64,000 nt of DNA, taken from Thermoflexus sp. GTDB taxonomy: Bacteria; Chloroflexota; Anaerolineae; Aggregatilineales; Aggregatilineaceae. Shown in pieces: positions 7,934-17,022 of this stretch. The stretch lies in assembly GCA_020724465.1 (NCBI GenBank), contig DYGX01000012.1, positions 62,001-126,000 on the forward strand, written 5' to 3'. The first letter of the stretch is position 1. The number at the start of each line of letters is the position of its first letter. The translations under genes were made by a program, and so were the position numbers. The notes below the pieces were generated by a model. The model was not told where the DNA came from. It did not search any database and was given only the letters and a program-made list of their open reading frames with translations.

Positions 7934-9447
7934 AGGTCGTCGAAATCCACATACTCCACGTCATCGCCCTCGTCGTCCGGGACCTCGTCTGGCGCGCGGT
8001 CCTCGTCGTCGGACTCATCAAACGAAAATGGCCGGCGCGCGCTGCTGCGCTGGAAGGGCTTCTCCGGGACGCTCCCCGCCTGCGGGCTGCGCGGCGCTGG
8101 GCTGGCGGGTCTGCGGGCAAAGTCGCTGCCGAAGACCGACGCGCGCTCGCCGCTTTCTGGGTCCGGTGGCCCGGCGGCAGGCCGGGCGGTTAGCGGGCGG
8201 CTGGTGGGGATTCGCGGTGCGGTTGTAGGCTCTGGCTCCGGCTCGGCGGGAGCGGGGCGGGCGTTGCGCGCGCGATCATCGGCGGCTGGACGGGGCTGGC
8301 CCGCCGGCCCTTCGCGGCGCGAGAGACTTTGCGCGGCGGGCAGCGCTGGACGGCCCGGCTCGCGTGCTGGCGCCGGGTGCTCCCTGGCCGGGAACGGCTG
8401 GCGGTCGGGCGGCTGTCCGGGAACGGCAGGCGCCGTCTGCGGTGCGGATGGGCGGTTGGGCACCCGCTGGGCTTCGGGCGGTGACGCGAGGCGCTCAGGT
8501 GCCGCCGGGCGTGTACCGGGCAGGCCCGTTGCGGGTTGGCGCCGCCTGGCTTCCAGCTCAGCCAGGATACCCGGCTCGGGCAGCGGCAGCGGCAGGTTAT
8601 AGATGGATGGGGGCGGCTCGCCTGGGGCAAGCGGTAGATTTGACCCCGGCTCGCGCACGAACGGCTCCGGTTCGGGAGTCGAATAGTCGAACTTGCGCTT
8701 GGTGATCCGCTCGAGGATCTCCTCGAAGAAGCCGATGATGAGGATCGCGCCAAGCTGCAACGCGAGGATGGTGCCGAAGGCTGTGGTCAACAGATTGACT
8801 CCGTGCGCGACCGGGCCGGTGAAGGTCTCGATCAGCACATCGCCCACGCCGATGATCACCAGAAACGCCAGCACACCGGCGAACAGACCCAGCACGATGA
8901 TCCAGCCGCTGCGCTCTTCCGGGGTGGGCAGCATGGCGTTGGCCAGCGCGAACATGAGGTAGAGCCACAGATAGAAATCCGGCTTGCTGGCAAGCTCGCG
9001 CGCCGCCGGGCCGATCACCGTGATATCGCCGGTTTGAAGGGCAACCAGGAATGCGTCGAAATCGAGAATGCGGTTGCTGATGAACAGGATGAGGCCAAGG
9101 CCGACGATCAGCGGGGCGGCTCCGATGATCGCCATGGTGAAGCGTCCGGCATTTTTGACCTGCACAAAGTCGAGCCGCAGCGTGCCGTCTTCCTGCGCCT
9201 CGGGCCAGACCATGACCCGCTGCGTCTCGACGTTGAGGGCACCAGCCACCAGCCATTGGACGAACTCGTGGACAAACACGCCCGGAAAGAGGATGACATA
9301 GTAGAGAACCGTCGCGCTGCGCGGCTCGTTGGTCAGCAGCCAGCCCACACCGTAAAGGTGGCTGTGGATCCACCTCTCCGCGTAAGCGAGCGGGATAAGC
9401 ACCGCTGCCAGCGCGATCCATGGGGTGAGCAGGCTGCTGAGGTCCAT
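7930..9447 (-). CDS. M50-like multi-pass membrane protein with HEFVQ motif and long disordered tail
   Basis: 505 residues. The first about 280 contain several membrane helices and a site-2-protease-like segment, GVFVHEFVQWLVAGALN; His60 and Glu61 are in place but the second zinc His of HExxH is Gln64. LTNEPRSATVLYYVILFPG precedes it. A conserved membrane stretch around 215-260 (VAHGVNLLTTAFGTILALQLGAI) follows. From about residue 300 the protein becomes a Pro/Arg/Ala-rich disordered region ending in a very acidic tail (DDEGDDVEYVDFDDL). It starts 10 bases after tpiA and is probably the last gene of the glycolytic operon. Function unknown; protease activity is doubtful given the Gln. Confidence 0.65.
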   Translation of the reverse strand: MDLSSLLTPWIALAAVLIPLAYAERWIHSHLYGVGWLLTNEPRSATVLYYVILFPGVFVHEFVQWLVAGALNVETQRVMVWPEAQEDGTLRLDFVQVKNAGRFTMAIIGAAPLIVGLGLILFISNRILDFDAFLVALQTGDITVIGPAARELASKPDFYLWLYLMFALANAMLPTPEERSGWIIVLGLFAGVLAFLVIIGVGDVLIETFTGPVAHGVNLLTTAFGTILALQLGAILIIGFFEEILERITKRKFDYSTPEPEPFVREPGSNLPLAPGEPPPSIYNLPLPLPEPGILAELEARRRQPATGLPGTRPAAPERLASPPEAQRVPNRPSAPQTAPAVPGQPPDRQPFPAREHPAPAREPGRPALPAAQSLSRREGPAGQPRPAADDRARNARPAPAEPEPEPTTAPRIPTSRPLTARPAAGPPDPESGERASVFGSDFARRPASPAPRSPQAGSVPEKPFQRSSARRPFSFDESDDEDRAPDEVPDDEGDDVEYVDFDDL

Positions 9448-9457
9448 ATCTGCCCGG

Positions 9458-10228
9458 CTAGTGCAGGCCTTTCGCCTCGATGGCGATCCGCACCAGCGCC
9501 ACGAACGAATCGACTTTGAGCGACGCGCCGCCCACCAGGGCGCCGTCGATGTGCGGCTGGCTCATAAACTCGGCCATGTTGTCCGGCTTGACGCTGCCAC
9601 CGTACTGGATGCGCATGGCTTCGGCGTGCGCTTCCCCATACAGTTCGGCCAGCGTCTCGCGGATGGCGCCGATGATGGTGTTCGCCTGCTCGCCGCTGGC
9701 GCTCTTGCCTGTGCCAATAGCCCAGATCGGCTCGTAGGCGATCACAATCCGCTCCAGATCGGACGCAGACACGCCGTCGAACGCCGCGCGGATCTGGCGG
9801 TCGACGAACTCGCGCGTCTGCCCTGCCTCGTTGATTTCCAGGCTCTCGCCAACGGCGACAATGGGGCGCAGCCCGTGCCGCAGCGCGGCCTTGATCTTCC
9901 GGTTGACCATCTCGTCGGTCACGCCCTGATACTGGCGCGTTTCGGAATGGCCGACGATGACGTACGTCACCAACCCGGCGAGCATCCCTGGCGCGACCTG
10001 GCCGGTGTACGCCCCTTCGTCTTCCCAGTGCACATCCTGCGCGCCAACGGCGATGTCCGTGCCTTTGAGTGCCTCGGCCACAGCCGGCAGCGCGACGAAC
10101 GCCGGGCACACCACACGCTCGGCGGCGGTCAGAGTGCTCAGCGGTTCCTTCAGTGCCTGGACGAACTCTACAGCTTCCTGGGGGGTCTTATACATCTTCC
10201 AGTTGCCGGCGATAATCGGCGTGCGCAT
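9458..10228 (-). CDS. tpiA: Triosephosphate isomerase
   Basis: Interconverts dihydroxyacetone phosphate and glyceraldehyde 3-phosphate. The 256-residue TIM barrel has the substrate Lys in GNWKMYK (Asn9, Lys11), catalytic His94 in VGHSETRQY, catalytic Glu166 in AYEPIWAIGTGK and the phosphate loop YGGSVKPDN. Length and all catalytic residues are normal. It lies third in the minus-strand run gap-pgk-tpiA, 187 bases after pgk, with a terminator between them and a TATAAT-like -10 (10316-10321, minus strand), so it may have its own promoter. Confidence 0.98.
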   Translation of the reverse strand: MRTPIIAGNWKMYKTPQEAVEFVQALKEPLSTLTAAERVVCPAFVALPAVAEALKGTDIAVGAQDVHWEDEGAYTGQVAPGMLAGLVTYVIVGHSETRQYQGVTDEMVNRKIKAALRHGLRPIVAVGESLEINEAGQTREFVDRQIRAAFDGVSASDLERIVIAYEPIWAIGTGKSASGEQANTIIGAIRETLAELYGEAHAEAMRIQYGGSVKPDNMAEFMSQPHIDGALVGGASLKVDSFVALVRIAIEAKGLH

Positions 10229-10361
10229 TGCAGCAGCTCCCTTGTGAACGGGTTCGGATAAGGAAACAGGCGCCCGTCGGGTGCGATAGGCGAGCGCCTG
10301 AACCGGGTCACCTTCATTATAAACGACGCTTCCGGGCGCGTGCAGCGCCGGAAGGAGCTGG

Positions 10362-10390
10362 AAAAGGCGGCGGGCAGTTCCCCGCCCGCC
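10362..10390 (-). terminator. Rho-independent terminator after pgk
   Basis: On the minus strand, a 7-base-pair stem GGCGGGC / GCCCGCC with an 8-base loop is followed by GCCTTTTCC. It lies about 25 bases after the pgk stop. The T tract is short, so read-through into tpiA is possible. Confidence 0.55.
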
Positions 10391-10414
10391 GCGCGTGTGA
10401 GCCGATAGCGTTCG

Positions 10415-11596
10415 CTATTTGTCGTTGAGCGCGACCACGCCGGGCAGTTCCTTGCCTTCGAGCAGCTCCAGGCTGGCGCCGCCGCCGGTCGAGATATGCG
10501 ACATGCGATCGGCCAGGCCCGCCTGCTGCACCGCCGCAGCGGAATCGCCACCTCCGATAATGGTCGTGGCGCTCGACTCGGCCAGAATCTCGGCGATCTG
10601 GAAGGTGCCTTTGGCAAAGTTCGGCATTTCGAAGACGCCCATCGGGCCGTTCCAGACGACGGTGCGCGCCTCCTTGAGGATCGCGCGGTACTGCTCGACC
10701 GCGCCCGGTCCGATATCCAGGACGCGCCAGCCGGCAGGCACGCCGTCGGCGGGCTTGATGACGCGCGTGTTCGCGTTGTTGTCGAACGCATCCGCGATCA
10801 CGACTTCGTTGGGCAGCACCAGCTTGTTGCCGCTCTGCGCCAGCAAGTTCCGGGCCGTGTCAAGCGCTTCTTCTTCAACCAGCGAATCGCCCATGTCGTA
10901 GCCCTGGGCCTTGAAGAAGGTGTTCGCCATGCCGCCGCCAATCAGCAGACGGTCGCATTTGCCGAGCAAGGCTTCGATCACGCCGATCTTGTCCGACACC
11001 TTGGCGCCGCCGAGGATTGCGACAAACGGGCGCTCCGGGTTGGCGATCGCGTTGGCCAGGTAGTTCAATTCCTTTTCCATCAGGAAGCCGGCCACGGCGG
11101 GCAGATAGCGGGCTACCCCCTCGGTCGAGGCGTGGGCGCGATGGGCCGAGCCGAAGGCGTCGTTGACGTACACGTCGCCCAGCTCGGCGAGCTGCCGGGC
11201 ATAGGTCTCGTCGTTCTTCTTTTCTTCTTTGTGGAAGCGCGTATTCTCCAGCAGCAGCACGCCCCCGTCCGGCAGGGCGGCAGCGGCCCGCTGCGCCACC
11301 TCGCCGACGCTGTCCTCGGCAAAGGCGACCTCGACCCCGAGCAACTCGGCCAGGACCGGCACGACCGGACGCAGCGAGTATTTCGGGTCCGGTTCGTCTT
11401 TGGGGCGGCCCAGGTGGGACATCAGGGCGACGTAGCGCGGCTTCTGATCCAGGATGTATTTCAGCGTGGGAATCGCTGCGCGGATGCGCGTGTCATCGGT
11501 GACCCGACCGTTCTCGTCGATGGGCACGTTGAAGTCGACGCGCACCAGCACGCGCTTGCCAGTTAGATCGATATCGCGGATCGTTTTCTTGTTCAT
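10415..11596 (-). CDS. pgk: Phosphoglycerate kinase
   Basis: Makes ATP from 1,3-bisphosphoglycerate in glycolysis. The 393-residue protein has the N-terminal substrate site [30 protein letters not shown], then the nucleotide half with [19 protein letters not shown] and the C-terminal GGGDSAAA and [18 protein letters not shown] hinge region. All standard. It follows gap by 89 bases and a consensus-like AGGAG lies before ATG 11596. Confidence 0.98.
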   Translation of the reverse strand: MNKKTIRDIDLTGKRVLVRVDFNVPIDENGRVTDDTRIRAAIPTLKYILDQKPRYVALMSHLGRPKDEPDPKYSLRPVVPVLAELLGVEVAFAEDSVGEVAQRAAAALPDGGVLLLENTRFHKEEKKNDETYARQLAELGDVYVNDAFGSAHRAHASTEGVARYLPAVAGFLMEKELNYLANAIANPERPFVAILGGAKVSDKIGVIEALLGKCDRLLIGGGMANTFFKAQGYDMGDSLVEEEALDTARNLLAQSGNKLVLPNEVVIADAFDNNANTRVIKPADGVPAGWRVLDIGPGAVEQYRAILKEARTVVWNGPMGVFEMPNFAKGTFQIAEILAESSATTIIGGGDSAAAVQQAGLADRMSHISTGGGASLELLEGKELPGVVALNDK

Positions 11597-11685
11597 ACGA
11601 CAGGCTCCTTATTCAGCAAGCGAGGGCAGGGCTGTCACCGGCCCATGCCCCCGCGCGAATAGCCAATTCTGGGGAACGCTCCGTT

Positions 11686-12699
11686 CTAGAGCGCGTCGGC
11701 CATCATCTTCGCCAGGTCGGCAGTGCGGGCGGAGTAGCCCCACTCGTTGTCGTACCAGGCCATGACCTTGACCATCGTGCCCTGGAAGACCGTCGTGAAC
11801 TCGGCGTCGATGATGCTGGAGCGCTCGTCGCCCTTGAAGTCCATCGACACCAGCGGCTCGTCGGCCACGCCCAGGATGCCTTTCATCGGGCCATTGGCGG
11901 CCTCGCGGAACTTCTCCAGCAGTTCTTCGCGGGTGGTTTCCTTCTCGATCTCGGCCACGAAGTCGACCAGGGACACCGTCGGGGTGGGGACGCGCACGGA
12001 AATGCCGTCGAACTTGCCCTTCAGGTCCGGGATGACCAGGGCCACCGCCTTGGCCGCGCCGGTCGTGGTCGGGATCATGCTGAGGGCGGCTGCACGCGCG
12101 CGGCGGAGGTCGCTGTGCGGCAGGTCGAGGATGCGCTGGTCGTTGGTGTACGAATGGATGGTGGTCATCAGGCCGCGCTTGATGGTGAACGCGTCATGCA
12201 CGACCTTGGCGGCGGGCGCCAGGCAGTTGGTCGTGCACGAGGCGTTGGAGATGATGTGGTGCTTGGCCGAGTCGTACATGTTGTCGTTCACGCCCAGCAC
12301 GATCGTCAGATCGACCTCGCCCTTGGCCGGGGCCGAAATGATGACCTTCTTGGCGCCGGCGTCGATGTGCGGCTGCACCTTCTCACGGCTGCGGAAGACA
12401 CCCGTGCTCTCGATGACGATGTCCACGCCCAGATCGCCCCACGGCAGGTTGGCCGGCTCGCGCTCCTTGAGCGCCTTAACGTGCTTGCCGTTGATTATCA
12501 GCACGCCATCGCCCACCTCGACGGTATCATCGGTGATCCCGTACGAGGAGTCATATTTGTACAGGTGCGCCATCGTGGGGAGATCCCCCAGGTCGTTAAA
12601 CGCAACGACCTCGAGATCGTTGGGGTACTTGTCCATGATGATCTTCATGACCTGACGGCCAATGCGACCGAACCCGTTGATGCCTACGCGTGTTGCCAT
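11686..12699 (-). CDS. gap: Glyceraldehyde-3-phosphate dehydrogenase, type I
   Basis: Oxidises glyceraldehyde 3-phosphate to 1,3-bisphosphoglycerate with NAD. The 337 residues include the Rossmann signature [10 protein letters not shown] at 8-17, the NAD-type acidic residue region FNDLGD near 34-39, catalytic Cys155 in [23 protein letters not shown] with the base His, and [18 protein letters not shown]. Length normal. It is the first gene of the gap-pgk-tpiA run and lies 103 bases after yvcK on the same strand. Confidence 0.98.
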   Translation of the reverse strand: MATRVGINGFGRIGRQVMKIIMDKYPNDLEVVAFNDLGDLPTMAHLYKYDSSYGITDDTVEVGDGVLIINGKHVKALKEREPANLPWGDLGVDIVIESTGVFRSREKVQPHIDAGAKKVIISAPAKGEVDLTIVLGVNDNMYDSAKHHIISNASCTTNCLAPAAKVVHDAFTIKRGLMTTIHSYTNDQRILDLPHSDLRRARAAALSMIPTTTGAAKAVALVIPDLKGKFDGISVRVPTPTVSLVDFVAEIEKETTREELLEKFREAANGPMKGILGVADEPLVSMDFKGDERSSIIDAEFTTVFQGTMVKVMAWYDNEWGYSARTADLAKMMADAL

Positions 12700-12802
12700 G
12701 GTCTGTACTCCTTACTAGTTTGTCGGATATCCCAAGAGTCTGGGCGGACCGCGCGCGTGGCGCGATCTGCCCGGCCGTGCTCGCTTGCTGGTGGGCGGCC
12801 TG

Positions 12803-14128
12803 CTAGCCGGCTGCGAGCGATTCGCGCTGAGCCGGCGGGCCAGCCTGGGCGCGCCCGTAGACCGCGAACAGCGCCTGAGCCAGCTTTTGCGGATCATGGC
12901 GCCAGGGCTGTTCGGCGCTGGTCAGGTCCGCCCAGTGGATCTGGTATTGCTCAAGGATCGGGTCATCGGTTCCGGGCTGGACGTAGTGCGTGTGTTGGCC
13001 GGCGTTCTTCGTCGGATAGTTGTTGTTGGCAATCACCGTCTGAAAAACACCGGGGCCGACGTGCGCTTCAATGGCCCGCACATGGTCCGCTACAGTGTAG
13101 CCGTCTGTCTCGCCAGCCTGCGTCGCCACATTGCAGACGTAGACGCAACAGGCGCCGCTGGCTCGCACAGCCTCGACGATCCCCGGAACGAGCAGGTTTG
13201 GCAGAATACTGGTGTAGAGACTGCCTGGCCCGATCACGATCAGATCTGCGCCGAGAATCGCCCGAATTGCCTCAGGATAGGCGCGGATCCGGTCCGGGTG
13301 CAGAAAAACGCGCTCGATCTTACCACCTGACCCTGGAATCTGCGATTCACCTGTCACGCGGCGCAGCCGGGTTTCGCCGGGAATGCGAACCTCGGCCATC
13401 AGGACGACGTCATCCTGCAAGGTCGAAGGCAGCACCCGGCCCTCAATCGCTAGAACTTGCCCGGTTTCGGCCAGCGCGCGGTCCATGCTTCCGGTGATGT
13501 CGGCCATTGCGGTGAGGAACAGGTTGCCGAACGTGTGCCCGCCCAAACCCCCTGCGGCGAAGCGATATTGGAAGAGATGCGTCATCAGGTCTTCGTCGTT
13601 GGCCAGCGCGGCGATATTGTTGCGCAGGTCGCCGGGGGGCAGCACGCCCAGCTCGCGCCGCAGCCGCCCGGAGCTGCCTCCGTCATCGGCTGCGGTGACA
13701 ATAGCGGTGATGTTGCTGGTATAGTGCTTCAACCCGCGCAGGACGCCCGGCAGGCCGGTTCCCCCGCCGATGGCGACGACCTTCAGGCCCCGCTGGCGCC
13801 GGCTGTGTGCATACATCACGTCGATCAGCGATTCGTGACGGCGCAGCGCAAAGGGAGCCATGATCGAGCGGTTGAGCTGGTAGAAGGCTATGGTCACCGC
13901 AGCCACACCCAGCACGATCGAGATGGCGATGCGCGCCCAGGGCGTCAGAAAGCGCAGGGTGACCAGAGTCAGCAGGGGGGGATAGTCCGACGAGCGCGCA
14001 AGGGTTAGGATGATCTGGGCCACACCCAGGCCAAGCAAGGTGATTCCGATCATAAGCAGCACCAGCCAGCGCTTGAGGTGCAGGCCCGGTGTCAGCCATT
14101 TGCGCATCGTGTGACGTTGGTGCTGCAT
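12803..14128 (-). CDS. yvcK: YvcK/CofD-like gluconeogenesis factor with N-terminal membrane helices
   Basis: YvcK proteins bind UDP-sugars and set the balance between glycolysis/gluconeogenesis and cell-wall precursor supply. This 441-residue form has two N-terminal membrane helices (about 13-38 and 55-75), then the CofD-like domain with AIGGGTGLPGVLRGLK, TAADDGGSSGRLR and LPPGDLRN, and later GPGSLYTSILPNLLVPG. The membrane-anchored version is common in Actinobacteria/Chloroflexi-type proteins. ATG 14128 is preferred (GAGGGA about 10 bases upstream); the open frame continues 68 codons further. Position beside gap, pgk, tpiA and opposite apgM supports a role in central carbon flow. A weak minus-strand promoter may use TACAAT at 14216-14221. 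Confidence 0.9.
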   Translation of the reverse strand: MQHQRHTMRKWLTPGLHLKRWLVLLMIGITLLGLGVAQIILTLARSSDYPPLLTLVTLRFLTPWARIAISIVLGVAAVTIAFYQLNRSIMAPFALRRHESLIDVMYAHSRRQRGLKVVAIGGGTGLPGVLRGLKHYTSNITAIVTAADDGGSSGRLRRELGVLPPGDLRNNIAALANDEDLMTHLFQYRFAAGGLGGHTFGNLFLTAMADITGSMDRALAETGQVLAIEGRVLPSTLQDDVVLMAEVRIPGETRLRRVTGESQIPGSGGKIERVFLHPDRIRAYPEAIRAILGADLIVIGPGSLYTSILPNLLVPGIVEAVRASGACCVYVCNVATQAGETDGYTVADHVRAIEAHVGPGVFQTVIANNNYPTKNAGQHTHYVQPGTDDPILEQYQIHWADLTSAEQPWRHDPQKLAQALFAVYGRAQAGPPAQRESLAAG

Positions 14129-14280
14129 TGAACGGAAATCCCTCGCACCGTGCGACCGCGAGCCGTCGGAACAACTCGCCGATCCGGCAGCTATCGGTCC
14201 CGATCCCGCTGTGGAATTGTAGCGTGAGCAGGCGATTTTTCCATACTCTAAATGGCAGTGAAATCGGCGCCGAGAATCAC

Positions 14281-14308
14281 TTGACGCCTGGGGCCGGCGT
14301 GTTACAAC
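14281..14308 (+). promoter_or_regulatory. Candidate promoter of apgM
   Basis: TTGACG (14281-14286), 16-base spacer, TACAAC (14303-14308), in the 227-base divergent region between yvcK and apgM. It ends about 47 bases before the apgM ATG. Each hexamer differs from consensus at one (-35) or two (-10) positions. Confidence 0.55.
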
Positions 14309-14355
14309 TATGCCGATGCCCATATTTGGCATGCTATGGAGAGGACGGTGACTCG

Positions 14356-15570
14356 ATGGCGAACTTCGATTTGACGCGGCAGATCGCGACGGAGCAGGGG
14401 GGGAAGATTCTGCTGCTGGTCATGGATGGCCTGGGCGGCCTGCCGATGACACAGGGTGGCCTGACTGAGCTGGAAGCGGCTCGCACGCCGAACCTCGACC
14501 GGCTCGCGCGGGAGGGAAGCTGCGGGCTGAGCATCCCGGTGGCGCGCGGTATCGCGCCGGGCAGCGGCCCCGCTCATCTGGCTCTGTTCGGCTACGATCC
14601 GCTGGTGTACGAGATTGGCCGTGGGGTGTTGGAAGCAACGGGGATCGGGCTGGAAGTCAACCCCGGCGACGTCGCCATTCGCGGCAATTTCTGCACGGTG
14701 GACGAGCAGGGCCTGATCACCGATCGGCGTGCGGGGCGCATCTCGACCGAGGAAGGTGCCAGGCGTGTCGCGCTGCTGCGCCAGATCGAGATTCCAGGGG
14801 TTACAATCGACATTGAGATCGCTAAAGAATATCGCTTTGCGATGGTTCTGCGCGGCGAGGGATTGAACGCCGCGATCGCGGACACGGATCCGCAGCGCAC
14901 CGGCGTCGCGCCGCTGCCTGCCCGGGCGCTCGATCCGGCGGCGGAGTACACGGCCAGCCTGGTGAATCAGTGGCTCGCAAAGGCGCGCGAGGTGCTGCGT
15001 GGTCAGGAACCGGCCAACATGGCGACGCTGCGCGGCTTCGCTATGGAGCCAGGGCTGCCGAAATACCGCGACGTGTATAAGCTCAAGGCGGCGTGCGTGG
15101 CGGTCTATCCGATGTACAAGGGCGTTGCCAAGCTGGTGGGCATGGACGTCATCCCGACGACGGCGCACGACACCACGCGCGACGAATTCGAGCATGTCGC
15201 GCGCATCTGGAACGATTACGATTTCGTCTTCTGCCACATCAAGTACACGGACAGCCGGGGCGAAGACGGCGACTTCGACGCCAAGGTGAAGGTGATCGAG
15301 GAAGTGGACGAGGCGCTGCCGGTTTTGCTGGACCTGAAACCGGACGTGCTGATCGTCACCGGCGATCACTCAACCCCGGCGAAGTACCGCGCGCATAGCT
15401 GGCACCCGGTCCCCACGCTGCTCTGGGCGCCGGAGACGCACATGCCGGATCGCGCGCAGTCTTTCGGCGAGCGCGAGTGTATGGGCGGGGCACTGGGCCA
15501 GTTCCCGGCGGTCGATCTGATGATGTTGGCGCTGGCGCACGCCAAGCGGTTTGGCAAGGTCGGCGCCTAG
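14356..15570 (+). CDS. apgM: 2,3-bisphosphoglycerate-independent phosphoglycerate mutase, archaeal-type
   Basis: Interconverts 3- and 2-phosphoglycerate using two metal ions and a phosphoserine intermediate. The 404-residue length matches the short ApgM family rather than the ~510-residue GpmI. Seen: metal Asp in LLLVMDGLGGLP, nucleophile Ser region GIAPGSGPAHLALFGYDP, and C-terminal metal ligands in DFVFCHIKYTDSRGEDGDFDAK and VTGDHSTPAKYRAHSWHPVP. ATG 14356 is chosen because homologues start here and GAGAGG lies upstream; the frame itself stays open to 14089. A gpmA-like gene follows 76 bases later. Confidence 0.95.
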   Translation: MANFDLTRQIATEQGGKILLLVMDGLGGLPMTQGGLTELEAARTPNLDRLAREGSCGLSIPVARGIAPGSGPAHLALFGYDPLVYEIGRGVLEATGIGLEVNPGDVAIRGNFCTVDEQGLITDRRAGRISTEEGARRVALLRQIEIPGVTIDIEIAKEYRFAMVLRGEGLNAAIADTDPQRTGVAPLPARALDPAAEYTASLVNQWLAKAREVLRGQEPANMATLRGFAMEPGLPKYRDVYKLKAACVAVYPMYKGVAKLVGMDVIPTTAHDTTRDEFEHVARIWNDYDFVFCHIKYTDSRGEDGDFDAKVKVIEEVDEALPVLLDLKPDVLIVTGDHSTPAKYRAHSWHPVPTLLWAPETHMPDRAQSFGERECMGGALGQFPAVDLMMLALAHAKRFGKVGA

Positions 15571-15646
15571 CGCGCGCAGTTGCGCAGGCTGATGCGGGGT
15601 CCCCTGGGGCCCCGTTTTCGTCCGCTGAAGTGGTCGAAGAGGGCGT

Positions 15647-16258
15647 ATGGCATCCGGAACGCTGGTATTGCTTCGTCACGGGGAGTCGGTCTGGAACCTG
15701 GAGAATCGCTTTACCGGCTGGACTGATGTCCCGCTCACCGCGAAGGGACGGGCCGAGGCGCGGGCTGCTGCGGAAAAGCTGGCCGGCTTTCGCTTCGATT
15801 ACGCGTTCTCGTCGGCGCTGGTGCGCGCCCAGGAAACGCTTGAGATTATTCTGGATGTTCTGGGCCAGCGAGACGTGACGGTGGTTTACACCGAGGCGCT
15901 CAACGAGCGGCATTACGGTCTCTTGCAGGGGTTGAACAAGGCGAGGACCGCCGAAAAGCTGGGCCTGGAGATCGTGACGCTTTGGCGGCGCAGCTATCAA
16001 TTTCGCCCGCCGCGCGGCGAGAGCCTGGCCGACACGCGTCAGCGCGTCGTCGTCTACTACCGGCAACGGATCGAGCCGCACGTCCTGGCCGGGGCAACCG
16101 TGCTAGTCGTGGCGCACGCCAACAGCCTGCGGGCGCTGGTGATGGAGCTGGACGACATCAAGGCGGAAGCCGTGCCCGCCCTGCGCATCCCAACCGGGGT
16201 TCCCCGGCTGTACCGGATCGATAGTGACGGGCGGATCATCGAGTGCCGTTATCTGTGA
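15647..16258 (+). CDS. gpmA: 2,3-bisphosphoglycerate-dependent phosphoglycerate mutase (short form)
   Basis: Histidine-phosphatase-superfamily protein of 203 residues. It carries the phosphorylated His in LLRHGESVWN, the FTGWTDVPLTAKG segment, LNERHYGLLQGLNK with the acid/base Glu, LWRRSYQFRPP, and the second His in VVAHANSLRALVMELDDI followed by IPTGVPRLYRID. These are GpmA rather than general phosphatase features. It is about 40 residues shorter than E. coli GpmA, mostly by loss of the insert between RPP and ESL, and AHGN reads AHAN. It probably shares an operon with the unrelated mutase apgM just upstream. Confidence 0.88.
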   Translation: MASGTLVLLRHGESVWNLENRFTGWTDVPLTAKGRAEARAAAEKLAGFRFDYAFSSALVRAQETLEIILDVLGQRDVTVVYTEALNERHYGLLQGLNKARTAEKLGLEIVTLWRRSYQFRPPRGESLADTRQRVVVYYRQRIEPHVLAGATVLVVAHANSLRALVMELDDIKAEAVPALRIPTGVPRLYRIDSDGRIIECRYL

Positions 16259-16273
16259 TGGCCTGCCGGATTG

Positions 16274-17014
16274 TCAGCTATTCCCTGGCCGGCCTATCCG
16301 GCTGGCGAGAATCGCCGCGCCCGATCCGATCAGGGTCAACCCGCCGATGGCGATCGCCGCGTCGAACCAGAAACGCTCAGGGAACAAGCGGATCAGGGTG
16401 GAGCGCGTGCTGAATAGCCACGAATCGCCTTCGAAAAACAGGCGGTGGAAGCCGGTGAAGAAGAAATCCCAGTTCGCCAGGACGACAACGACGGCCGCCA
16501 GCATCAGCAGCACCGTCAAGCTTCCCCCTTCGAAAAGCCCCTGCCGCAAGGCGCGCCGTGTCGCCGGGCGCCACGCCAGCGCAAGCACGCTCGCCGCCAG
16601 CATGGCGCTCACAACGAGGTGGACGCGGAAGGCGGAGCGGGTCACGCGCTGGACATCGTCCATGTGACGCAGCTCCTTCGTGGTGAACATCGGTTCGCCG
16701 TCGATCTCAAGCTCCGCCAGATACGTGATCGGCTCGTTGTTGAGCAGGTAGCGCACGGCGTACGGCGCGTAGCGCAGGCGATCCGCCTGAGTGAACCCGT
16801 AGCGATCGGCCGGAAAGCCGGGCCGGCTGTATTCAAGCTTCAGGAATAACTCGCTCATGACCAGACGCACGCTGGTGAGCAACAGAAACGGGGGAAGCGC
16901 CAGGACAATCGCGGCGCGCAGCGCAGGAATCAGCCAGCGGGGGATTGCCGTCGCGAGCGGTGTAACCGCTGTGCTCGTCTCGCGGGCTTTGGGGGGGACG
17001 CGCTCGCCCGACAT
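16274..17014 (-). CDS. DUF1461 / TIGR01906 family integral membrane protein
   Basis: 246 residues with four likely membrane helices (about 30-50, 130-150, 160-182 and 218-240). The loop after the first helix, with GFPADRYGFTQADRL and YLLNNEPITYLAELEIDGEPMFTTKELRHMDDV, is the characteristic part of the TIGR01906/DUF1461 family (Leu-Arg-Tyr-..., then a Glu/His-rich helix). Function is unknown. It follows the fused MFS/spermidine-synthase-like gene by 8 bases on the same strand. Confidence 0.72.
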   Translation of the reverse strand: MSGERVPPKARETSTAVTPLATAIPRWLIPALRAAIVLALPPFLLLTSVRLVMSELFLKLEYSRPGFPADRYGFTQADRLRYAPYAVRYLLNNEPITYLAELEIDGEPMFTTKELRHMDDVQRVTRSAFRVHLVVSAMLAASVLALAWRPATRRALRQGLFEGGSLTVLLMLAAVVVVLANWDFFFTGFHRLFFEGDSWLFSTRSTLIRLFPERFWFDAAIAIGGLTLIGSGAAILASRIGRPGNS

Positions 17015-17022
17015 CGGCCCGC

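Noticed and set aside
12115-13497. A 460-codon open frame antisense to gap and yvcK
   Set aside because: It covers two genes with complete catalytic motifs and the intergenic gap, and its composition is that of a shadow frame.
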